Positions 57,576 through 64,000 of a stretch of 64,000 bases of DNA are shown here, in pieces. Location of the stretch: positions 6,170,001 to 6,234,000 of the forward strand of contig NZ_AP021901.1 of assembly GCF_018325905.1 (NCBI RefSeq). The letters are read 5' to 3'. Positions within the stretch are counted from its first letter, which is position 1; every line of letters starts with the position of its first letter. The position numbers were made by a program, and so were the translations under genes. Source of the stretch: Pseudomonas sp. St316 (GTDB lineage Bacteria; Pseudomonadota; Gammaproteobacteria; Pseudomonadales; Pseudomonadaceae). Under the pieces are notes generated by a model, which did not search any database, was not told the origin of the DNA, and worked only from the letters and a program-made list of their open reading frames with translations.

Positions 57576-59753
57576 ATGACTGAACACGTTCAAGTCGGTG
57601 GCCTGCAGGTCGCCAAAGTCCTGTTCGACTTCGTGAATAACGAAGCCATTCCCGGAACCGGCCTCACCGCCGACGCGTTCTGGGCCGGTGCCGACAAGGT
57701 CATCCACGACCTGGCGCCGAAGAACAAAGCCCTACTCGCCAAACGCGATGATTTCCAGGCGCGGATCGATGCCTGGCACCAGGCCCGTACCGGCCAGGCC
57801 CACGACGCCGTGGCTTACAAAGCCTTCCTGCAAGACATTGGATACCTGCTGCCAGAAGCGGCGGATTTCCAGGCCACGACGCAAAACGTCGATGACGAGA
57901 TCGCCCGCATGGCCGGCCCGCAGCTGGTGGTGCCGGTGATGAACGCCCGCTTCGCCCTCAACGCCTCGAACGCCCGCTGGGGTTCGCTGTATGACGCGCT
58001 GTACGGCACCGATGCCATCAGCGAAGCCGATGGCGCGGAAAAAGGCAAAGGCTACAACAAGGTCCGCGGCGACAAGGTCATCGCCTTCGCCCGTGCCTTC
58101 CTCGACGACGCCGCGCCCCTGGCGGCCGGCTCCCATGTCGACTCCACCGCTTACAAAATCGTCGACGGCAAACTGGTGGTCACCCTCAAGGGTGGCAGCA
58201 ACAGCGGCCTGCGTGACGATGCCCAGTTGATCGGCTTCCAGGGCGATGCCTCGGCACCGACCGCCGTGCTGCTGAAACACAACGGCCTGCACTTCGAAAT
58301 CCAGGTCGATGCCAGTACCCCGGTCGGCCAGACTGACGCCGCTGGCGTCAAAGACATCCTGATGGAAGCCGCGCTGACTACCATCATGGATTGCGAAGAC
58401 TCGGTCGCCGCCGTCGATGCCGATGACAAGGTGGTGATCTACCGCAACTGGCTCGGTCTGATGAAAGGCGACCTGGCTGAAGAAGTCGCCAAAGGCGGCC
58501 AGACGTTCACCCGCACCATGAACGCCGACCGTGTCTACACCGCCGTTGACGGTTCGAGCGTGACCCTGCACGGCCGCTCACTGTTGTTCGTGCGTAACGT
58601 CGGCCACTTGATGACCATCGACGCGATCCTGGACAAGCACGGCAACGAAGTGCCGGAAGGCATTCTCGACGGCCTGATCACCAGCCTGGCGGCGATCCAC
58701 AGCCTCAATGGCAACACCAGCCGTCGCAACAGCCGCACCGGCTCGGTGTACATCGTCAAGCCGAAGATGCACGGTCCGGAAGAAGCCGCGTTCACCAACG
58801 AGCTGTTCGGTCGCGTCGAGGACGTGCTGAACCTGCCGCGCAACACCCTCAAGGTCGGGATCATGGACGAGGAGCGCCGTACCACGGTCAACCTCAAGGC
58901 CTGCATCAAGGCCGCCAGCGAGCGCGTGGTGTTCATCAACACCGGCTTCCTCGACCGTACCGGCGACGAAATCCACACCTCCATGGAAGCCGGCCCGATG
59001 GTGCGCAAGGCCGACATGAAAGCCGAGAAGTGGATCGGCGCGTATGAGAACTGGAACGTCGACATCGGCTTGAGCACGGGTCTGCAAGGCCGCGCACAAA
59101 TCGGCAAGGGCATGTGGGCGATGCCGGATCTGATGGCGGCGATGCTCGAACAGAAAATCGCTCATCCGCTGGCCGGCGCCAACACCGCCTGGGTACCGTC
59201 GCCGACCGCCGCGGCCCTGCACGCGCTGCATTACCACAAGGTCGATGTGTTCGCTCGTCAGGCCGAACTGGCCAAGCGCGCGCGTGCATCGGTGGACGAC
59301 ATCCTGACCATCCCGCTGGCCGTCAACCCGAACTGGACACCGGAGCAAATCAAGAACGAACTGGACAACAATGCCCAGGGCATCCTTGGCTACGTGGTGC
59401 GCTGGATCGACCAGGGCGTTGGCTGCTCCAAGGTGCCGGACATCAACGACATCGGCCTGATGGAAGACCGTGCGACGCTGCGTATCTCCAGCCAGCACAT
59501 CGCCAACTGGCTGCGCCACGGCATCGTCACCCAGGACCAGGTGATGGAAAGTCTCAAGCGCATGGCGCCGGTGGTCGACCGCCAGAACGCCAGCGACCCG
59601 CTGTACCGTCCGCTGGCACCAGACTTCGACCGCAACATCGCCTTCCAGGCGGCGGTCGAACTGGTGATCGAAGGCACGAAGCAGCCTAACGGCTACACCG
59701 AGCCGGTGCTGCACCGTCGTCGGCGCGAGTTCAAGGCAGCCAATGGGTTGTGA
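57576..59753 (+). CDS. glcB: Malate synthase G
   Basis: GlcB condenses glyoxylate with acetyl-CoA to malate in the glyoxylate shunt and glycolate use. From ATG 57576 ([20 protein letters not shown]) it is 725 residues, the normal G-isoform length; a frame four codons longer lacks support. It shows [19 protein letters not shown], the acetyl-CoA/glyoxylate region [12 protein letters not shown] and the [20 protein letters not shown] block. C-terminal [20 protein letters not shown] is also intact. GTGAGGC precedes the start. A bidirectional terminator follows. Confidence 0.97.
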   Translation: MTEHVQVGGLQVAKVLFDFVNNEAIPGTGLTADAFWAGADKVIHDLAPKNKALLAKRDDFQARIDAWHQARTGQAHDAVAYKAFLQDIGYLLPEAADFQATTQNVDDEIARMAGPQLVVPVMNARFALNASNARWGSLYDALYGTDAISEADGAEKGKGYNKVRGDKVIAFARAFLDDAAPLAAGSHVDSTAYKIVDGKLVVTLKGGSNSGLRDDAQLIGFQGDASAPTAVLLKHNGLHFEIQVDASTPVGQTDAAGVKDILMEAALTTIMDCEDSVAAVDADDKVVIYRNWLGLMKGDLAEEVAKGGQTFTRTMNADRVYTAVDGSSVTLHGRSLLFVRNVGHLMTIDAILDKHGNEVPEGILDGLITSLAAIHSLNGNTSRRNSRTGSVYIVKPKMHGPEEAAFTNELFGRVEDVLNLPRNTLKVGIMDEERRTTVNLKACIKAASERVVFINTGFLDRTGDEIHTSMEAGPMVRKADMKAEKWIGAYENWNVDIGLSTGLQGRAQIGKGMWAMPDLMAAMLEQKIAHPLAGANTAWVPSPTAAALHALHYHKVDVFARQAELAKRARASVDDILTIPLAVNPNWTPEQIKNELDNNAQGILGYVVRWIDQGVGCSKVPDINDIGLMEDRATLRISSQHIANWLRHGIVTQDQVMESLKRMAPVVDRQNASDPLYRPLAPDFDRNIAFQAAVELVIEGTKQPNGYTEPVLHRRRREFKAANGL

Positions 59754-59773
59754 TTGAGCGCTAGTGCTGCAAC

Positions 59774-59807
59774 GAAAAAGCCCTGGTCGAAAGACCGGGG
59801 CTTTTTC
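59774..59807. terminator. Terminator after glcB
   Basis: GAAAAAGCCCTGGTC-GAAA-GACCGGGGCTTTTTC forms a strong stem with a GNRA-type loop and both A- and T-runs, 21 bases after the glcB stop. Confidence 0.9.
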
Positions 59808-59827
59808 ATTTGCAGTCTATGACCGCT

Positions 59828-59927
59828 CTTGTGGCGAGGGAGCTTGCTCCCGCTGGGCTACGCAGTAGCCCCCAAAAAAACAGGGCCGCTTCGCGCCCCA
59901 GCGGGAGCAAGCTCCCTCGCCACAAAA
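59828..59927. repeat. Inverted repeat, GGCGAGGGAGCTTGCTCCCGCTGGG type
   Basis: TTGTGGCGAGGGAGCTTGCT (then CCCGCTGGGC) and GCGGGAGCAAGCTCCCTCGC (then CACAA) are inverted across a spacer of about 40 bases. The spacer itself contains GCTACGCAGTAGC, a second small hairpin, and GGCCGCTTCGCGCC. It is a REP subtype distinct from the GAGCGAGCTTGCTCGCGAT type. Confidence 0.88.
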
Positions 59928-59941
59928 GCTTTCTCGCCAGG

Positions 59942-60388
59942 CTAAAGCTCCATCCCCAACTCATGCTTGACCAACCCCAGCAGCTTGTCGGTATCGATCG
60001 GCTTGAGCAAAAAGTCCACCACGCTCAGGTGCATGGCTTCGATGGCGTCCTTCACGTCGGCATCGCCCGACACGATGATGATCGGCAGCGCCGCCCGCGG
60101 AGACTCTCGCACCAGGCGAACCAGTTCCAGGCCATCGACATTGCCCATCCGCAGGTCGGTGATCAACAGGCCAATCGATGGCTTGGTTTCCAGCATCTTG
60201 AGTGCCGTTTCACCACTGGCGGCGGTCATGCAGTGAATCCCGTCCAACGCCAGGATCTCCGACAACAGCTCACGAGCGTCCTTGTCGTCATCGACGATCA
60301 AGACGCGCTGCGGCGGCAGGTCAGGCTCCAGCATGACGGCACTCAGCGCCTCGCGCTCGGCGTCACTCAAAATATCGTGGTCGGACAT
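59942..60388 (-). CDS. Stand-alone receiver-domain response regulator
   Basis: A 148-residue protein. After a 25-residue N-terminal extension comes one receiver domain: the acidic pocket DDD at 33-35, the phosphoacceptor D78 in LLITDLRMG, S107 in IVSGDAD and K129 in FLLKPID. It ends soon after the receiver with LVKHELGMEL, so there is no output domain. A CheY- or Spo0F-like relay role is likely, but its partner kinase is not in the window. It is transcribed divergently from the cNMP/CBS/nucleotidyltransferase gene. Confidence 0.88.
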   Translation of the reverse strand: MSDHDILSDAEREALSAVMLEPDLPPQRVLIVDDDKDARELLSEILALDGIHCMTAASGETALKMLETKPSIGLLITDLRMGNVDGLELVRLVRESPRAALPIIIVSGDADVKDAIEAMHLSVVDFLLKPIDTDKLLGLVKHELGMEL

Positions 60389-60596
60389 GGTGCTCTCTAC
60401 GTTCTTTAAATCGATCCCCTGGCACAGTGGTCAGACATCGTTCTGCGGCGCTTCAATGTGCACTTCGTCGGATTTTTTTCCAAGAACATTTAATGAAGAT
60501 TTTTCTGACGCCTGGCGTAGGATTTTTCCGTAAGTCCAGCCCTAAGCAGCGACCTAGACTTACGTCCAATGGGCACCCCGCGCTGAGGGGCCGACC

Positions 60597-62582
60597 ATGG
60601 GAGAACAGATCCGACCACAACAATTCAAAAAAGACTGCGTAATGGTTATGAAAAAAGCGGACGCCTTCACCCAGGCCGGGAAAACCGCGGTGTTGCAAAA
60701 CATCCAGGGGACATTGCAGTTTCTCCAGCGTTTTCCACCGTTCAACCAGATGGAAAACGCCCACCTGGCCTATCTGGTGGAGCAATGCCTGCTGCGTTTT
60801 TATGCGCCGGGCGAAACCATCATCAAACCAGCCGACGGCCCGGTGGAGCACTTTTACATCGTCAAGCAAGGCCGGGTGGTAGGTGAGCGTCCGCATTCGG
60901 CCAAGGGTGGCACTGAAACCACCTTCGAAATCACCACCGGCGAATGTTTCCCCCTCGCCGCGCTGCTGGGCGAACGGGCCACGCGCACCGAACACCGGGC
61001 CGGCGAAGACACGTTCTGCCTGCAGTTGAACAAACTGGCCTTCATCAAGCTGTTCGCCCTGTCCGGCCCGTTTCGCGACTTCGCCCTGCGCGGGGTCAGC
61101 AGCCTGCTCGACCAGGTCAACCAACAGGTCCAGCAAAAGTCCGCACAAACCCTCGGCACCCAGTACTCTCTCAACACGCGGCTGGGCGAACTGGCGATGC
61201 GCCATCCGGTCAGTTGCAGTCCGGACACGCCGCTGCGCGAAGCCGTGAAGCTGATGCACGACCAGCAAGTCGGCAGCATCGTGGTGGTGAATGAACAGAA
61301 AGCCCCGGTGGGGATTTTCACCCTGCGCGACCTGCGGCAGGTGGTGGCCGATGGGTCCGGGGATTTTTCCCAAGCCATCGTAGGACACATGACCCAGGCA
61401 CCGTTTTTCCTCTCGCCGGACCACAGCGCCTTCGACGCGGCCATCGCCATGACCGAACGGCACATCGCCCACGTCTGCCTGGTCAAGGACCATCGCCTGT
61501 GTGGCGTGGTGTCGGAGCGCGATCTGTTTTCCTTGCAGCGCGTTGACCTGGTGCACCTGGCCCGGACCATCCGCAACGCGCCCCGGGTGGAGAACCTCGT
61601 GGCCCTGCGCGGCGAGATCGGCCAACTGGTGGAGCGCATGCTGGCCCACGGCGCGTCGTCGACCCAGATCACCCACATCATCACCCTGCTCAACGACCAC
61701 ACCGTGTGCCGGGTCATCGAGCTGACCCTGATCGACAAGGGTGACCCAGGCGTGCCGTTCAGTTGGCTGTGCTTCGGCAGTGAAGGCCGGCGCGAACAAA
61801 CCCTGCACACCGACCAGGACAACGGCATTTTGTTCGAGGCCCGGGACGCCGCCCACGCCGCGCAGATCCGCGGCCTGCTGCTGCCCATCGCTCAGCAGAT
61901 CAACCAGAGCCTGGCCTTGTGCGGCTTCACCTTGTGCAAGGGCAACATCATGGCCGGCAACCCCGAGCTGTGCCTGTCCCGCGCTGAATGGGCCCGGCGC
62001 TTTTCGGCATTCATTCGCGAAGCAACCCCGGAAAACCTGCTGGGCTCGTGCATCTATTTCGACCTGCGGGTGGTCTGGGGCGATGAGCAAGGCTGCCAGC
62101 AGTTGCGCCGGCAGATCCTCGATCAAGTGGCCGATAACCGTTTGTTCCAACGCCTGATGGCCGAAAACGCCCTGCGCCAGCGCCCGCCCGTGGGCCGCTT
62201 CAGGGATTTCGTACTAAGTCGCAAGAACGGCGAAAAAGCCACCCTCGACCTGAAAGTGCAAGGCCTGACGCCCTTCGTCGACGGTGCCCGTCTGCTGGCG
62301 CTGGCCAATGGCATCGAAACCAACAATACCCTGGAGCGCTTGCGGCAATTGGTCGACAAGCAAGTGATCGAACCGCTCGATGGCGCAGCCTACGAAGAGG
62401 CCTATCACTTCATCCAACAGACCCGCATGCAGCAACATCAATTGCAAACCCGCGAGAACCTGGCCTATTCCAACCGCGTCGACCCCGACAGCCTCAACCA
62501 TCTGGACCGACGCATCCTGCGCGAATCCCTGCGCCAGGCCCAACGCCTGCAAAGCAGCCTGACGCTGAGGTATCAGTTGTGA
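60597..62582 (+). CDS. cNMP-binding/CBS/putative nucleotidyltransferase protein (DUF294 family)
   Basis: A 661-residue soluble signalling protein with these domains in order. A cyclic-nucleotide-binding-like domain (about 45-165, FLQRFPPFNQ... YAPGETIIKPADG) comes first, followed by a CBS pair (about 200-320, MRHPVSCSPDTPLREAVKLM, LVKDHRLCGVVSERDL). The DUF294 nucleotidyltransferase head carries G394-S395 and D406/D408 in FGSEGRREQTLHTDQDNG, then a helical C-terminal domain. The GS...D-x-D layout is the same as in GlnD-like enzymes. The ATG at 60597 follows GAGGGG; an in-frame ATG at 60648 (MKKADAFTQ) is possible. Its stop overlaps the GTG of the exonuclease gene (GTGA), so they are coupled. 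Substrate and partner are unknown. Confidence 0.88.
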   Translation: MGEQIRPQQFKKDCVMVMKKADAFTQAGKTAVLQNIQGTLQFLQRFPPFNQMENAHLAYLVEQCLLRFYAPGETIIKPADGPVEHFYIVKQGRVVGERPHSAKGGTETTFEITTGECFPLAALLGERATRTEHRAGEDTFCLQLNKLAFIKLFALSGPFRDFALRGVSSLLDQVNQQVQQKSAQTLGTQYSLNTRLGELAMRHPVSCSPDTPLREAVKLMHDQQVGSIVVVNEQKAPVGIFTLRDLRQVVADGSGDFSQAIVGHMTQAPFFLSPDHSAFDAAIAMTERHIAHVCLVKDHRLCGVVSERDLFSLQRVDLVHLARTIRNAPRVENLVALRGEIGQLVERMLAHGASSTQITHIITLLNDHTVCRVIELTLIDKGDPGVPFSWLCFGSEGRREQTLHTDQDNGILFEARDAAHAAQIRGLLLPIAQQINQSLALCGFTLCKGNIMAGNPELCLSRAEWARRFSAFIREATPENLLGSCIYFDLRVVWGDEQGCQQLRRQILDQVADNRLFQRLMAENALRQRPPVGRFRDFVLSRKNGEKATLDLKVQGLTPFVDGARLLALANGIETNNTLERLRQLVDKQVIEPLDGAAYEEAYHFIQQTRMQQHQLQTRENLAYSNRVDPDSLNHLDRRILRESLRQAQRLQSSLTLRYQL

Positions 62583-63286
62583 GCTTTTTTTCCTGGTTGC
62601 GCCCAGCCCAGCCAATGTTGTCCGAGGAAATGCAAAGACGCCTGGAACGCCTGCCGACGGCTTCAGTCTTGGGTGAATGCGACCTGCGGCAACAACGCTG
62701 GGTCGTGCTGGACCTGGAAACCACCGGGTTGAACCTGAACAAGGACCAGGTGCTGTCCATTGGCGCGGTGGTCATCGAAGACGGCGCCATCGACTTCAGC
62801 CAGCAGTTCGAACGCACCCTGCAATGCGATAAGCAGAAACTGGGGCCCAGCGTGTTGATCCATGGCCTGGCGCCCAGTGCCATTGCCGCCGGCAGCGACC
62901 CGGCCGAGGCGCTGCTGGCGTTCATGGAATTCGTCGGTGACAGTCCGCTGCTGGCCTTTCACGCGCCATTCGATTCCCACATGCTCGGGCGCGCCTTGAA
63001 AGACTACCTGGGCTATCGCCTGCAGCATCCGTTCCTCGATGTGGCCGACCTGGCCCCGATGCTTTGCCCCCAGGCCAACCTGCGCAAGTCAGGCCTGGAC
63101 GAGTGGATCGATTGGTTCAAACTGCAGGTTTTCGACCGCCATAACGCCAGCGCCGACGCCCTGGCCACGGCAGAACTGGCCCTGATCCTGTTCAGCCGTG
63201 CCCGCCAGCAACAGATCCTGGGCCCGCTTGACCTGCAACAAAGGCTGAGCCAGTGGAAACGGCGGCAGCAGGCGCCTTCGCTCTAA
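62579..63286 (+). CDS. DnaQ-like 3'-5' exonuclease (DEDDh)
   Basis: A 235-residue protein with the DEDDh exonuclease motifs. DLETTG (D45, E47) is Exo I, AFHAPFDSHMLG is Exo II, and HNASADALATAEL with the His and Asp is Exo III. The family includes the proofreading epsilon subunit and RNase T-like enzymes; this one lacks the extra C-terminal region of epsilon, so it is a free-standing nuclease. It starts at GTG 62579, translationally coupled to the preceding nucleotidyltransferase protein. The same pairing is seen in other gammaproteobacteria, so the two probably act together. Confidence 0.88.
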   Translation: MSFFSWLRPAQPMLSEEMQRRLERLPTASVLGECDLRQQRWVVLDLETTGLNLNKDQVLSIGAVVIEDGAIDFSQQFERTLQCDKQKLGPSVLIHGLAPSAIAAGSDPAEALLAFMEFVGDSPLLAFHAPFDSHMLGRALKDYLGYRLQHPFLDVADLAPMLCPQANLRKSGLDEWIDWFKLQVFDRHNASADALATAELALILFSRARQQQILGPLDLQQRLSQWKRRQQAPSL

Positions 63287-63311
63287 ATCCTCTACTCCAA
63301 AGGTGGTTCAT

Positions 63312-63402
63312 CTGTGGGAGCAAGGCTTGCCCGCGATGGCATCGCCTGGAATTGACAGACCGCCCGAGTCGCCTGCATCGCGGGCAAGCCTTGCTCCCAC
63401 AC
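63312..63402. repeat. REP inverted pair, variant GCAAGGCTTGCCCGCGAT
   Basis: CTGTGGGAGCAAGGCTTGCC and GGCAAGCCTTGCTCCCACAC are inverted across about 38 bases, between the exonuclease gene and the ECF sigma gene. Confidence 0.88.
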
Positions 63403-63472
63403 ACTCATTTGGGCCCACCGGATCGAGTCCGACCAGCGCCAATTGCTTTCCCGCCTCCGCCTCTGTCACAAT

Positions 63473-63491
63473 CGCGAACAATTCTCGTTAC
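63473..63491 (+). promoter_or_regulatory. Possible Fur-type site upstream of the ECF sigma gene
   Basis: GCGAACAATTCTCGTTACT partly matches the 19-base Fur consensus (10 of 19), with the ATTCTCGTTA half closest to the usual form. FecI-type sigma genes in pseudomonads commonly have such sites. The match is modest. Confidence 0.35.
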
Positions 63492-63512
63492 TTAAAACGT
63501 CGGTGATGCGCC

Positions 63513-64000
63513 GTGTCGTCAGTCCCAAGCCCCCACAGTGATCTGGTTGGTGCGTTGTACCGCGACCATCGCGCTTGGCTATTGGCATGGCTGCGCCGCA
63601 ACGTGGCGTGTGCGCAACGGGCCGAGGACTTGAGCCAGGACACCTTTGTACGCTTGCTGGGTCGCGAGGAGCTGAAAGCGCCCCGCGAGCCGCGGGCGTT
63701 TCTGGTGGCCATCGCCAAGGGCCTGTTGTTCGATTATTTCCGTCGAGCGGCGTTGGAGCAGGCCTACCTCACCGAACTGATGCTGGTGCCCGAAGCCGAG
63801 CAGCCCTCGGTGGAAGAACAGCAAATCATCCTCGAAGACCTCAAGGCCATCGATCGCCTGCTGGGCAAACTGTCGAGCAAGGCCCGCGCAGCCTTCCTCT
63901 ATAACCGCCTCGACGGCCTCGGCCACGCCGAAATTGCCGAACGCCTGGGTGTTTCGGTGCCGCGCGTACGACAATACCTGGCCCAAGGCATCCGACAGTG
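63513..64000 (+). CDS. FecI-type ECF RNA polymerase sigma factor (N-terminal part, truncated by window end)
   Basis: The frame is open to the last base of the window. GTG 63513 is the first in-frame start after a TGA at 63504-63506. Region 2 is seen as SDLVGALYRDHRAWLLAWLR and EDLSQDTFVRLLGRE (AEDLSQDTF is the region 2.2-2.3 hallmark). Region 4 is KLSSKARAAFLYNRLDGLG, then HAEIAERLGVSVPRVRQYLA. The short form and motif spacing fit the FecI group, which controls iron-siderophore uptake genes with an anti-sigma factor FecR and a TonB receptor just downstream. Those partners would lie outside the window. Confidence 0.85.
   Translation, partial: MSSVPSPHSDLVGALYRDHRAWLLAWLRRNVACAQRAEDLSQDTFVRLLGREELKAPREPRAFLVAIAKGLLFDYFRRAALEQAYLTELMLVPEAEQPSVEEQQIILEDLKAIDRLLGKLSSKARAAFLYNRLDGLGHAEIAERLGVSVPRVRQYLAQGIRQ

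Noticed and set aside
63411..63440. Short resemblance to the tRNA 3' end (GGGCCCACC, then TCGAGTCCG)
   Set aside because: The order and spacing are scrambled relative to the tRNA, and no integrase or island boundary is nearby; chance match.

Overview
The window is a high-GC chromosomal segment from a Pseudomonas of the P. fluorescens lineage. Gene order and protein sequence support this: surA-pdxA-rsmA-apaG-apaH-glpE, rpsU-dnaG-rpoD, an rmcA-like c-di-GMP gene beside a tRNA, davBA next to pqqF-pqqABCDE, three tandem acyl-CoA dehydrogenases beside bioBFHCD, and glcB. The same neighbourhoods are known from P. aeruginosa and P. putida. Many intergenic regions carry paired REP sequences with the core GAGCGAGCTTGCTCGCGAT, typical of this group. 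Most of the window is conserved chromosome. I see no prophage, insertion sequence, CRISPR array or rRNA operon.

Layout. 1-4000: outer-membrane chaperone end (surA), vitamin B6 (pdxA), rRNA methylation (rsmA), apaG/apaH and glpE. 4300-9170: the stress triad prkA-yeaH-spoVR. 9230-17870: cca, then folK/folB, plsY, tsaD, rpsU, dnaG and rpoD (translation, replication and transcription housekeeping). 17990-21830: an RmcA-like GGDEF/EAL protein and a CAU-anticodon tRNA. 21830-25870: the least conserved stretch, with a glycine-rich unknown protein, a small membrane protein, an orphan HipB-like regulator and a large unknown membrane-anchored protein. 25880-37180: an Lrp-type regulator, davB-davA (lysine to 5-aminovalerate), then the PQQ operon pqqF-A-B-C-D-E plus an S9 peptidase. 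37300-45720: a Pmp3-type peptide, three FadE-like acyl-CoA dehydrogenases interrupted by a diguanylate cyclase, and a short unknown gene. 45840-50440: biotin operon bioB-F-H-C-D on the minus strand. 50530-57040: comF-like, modE, PhoX-type phosphatase, srkA, rarD and a gcvR-like gene. 57570-64000: glcB, a stand-alone receiver, a cNMP/CBS/nucleotidyltransferase protein translationally coupled to a DnaQ-type exonuclease, and the start of a FecI-type ECF sigma factor that runs off the end.

The most useful direct observation is that three genes (spoVR, the large unknown membrane protein at 23408-25869, and pqqC) each have an interrupted reading frame, and each is restored by adding one G or C to a G/C homopolymer run. 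The shared signature suggests systematic homopolymer undercalling in the assembly rather than three independent mutations. All three should be checked against reads before being called pseudogenes. The best candidate for something undescribed is the small pair at 22152-22905 (glycine-zipper-like protein plus a three-helix membrane protein) just downstream of the tRNA, next to an orphan HipB-like regulator with two CGTATAC sites at its promoter.
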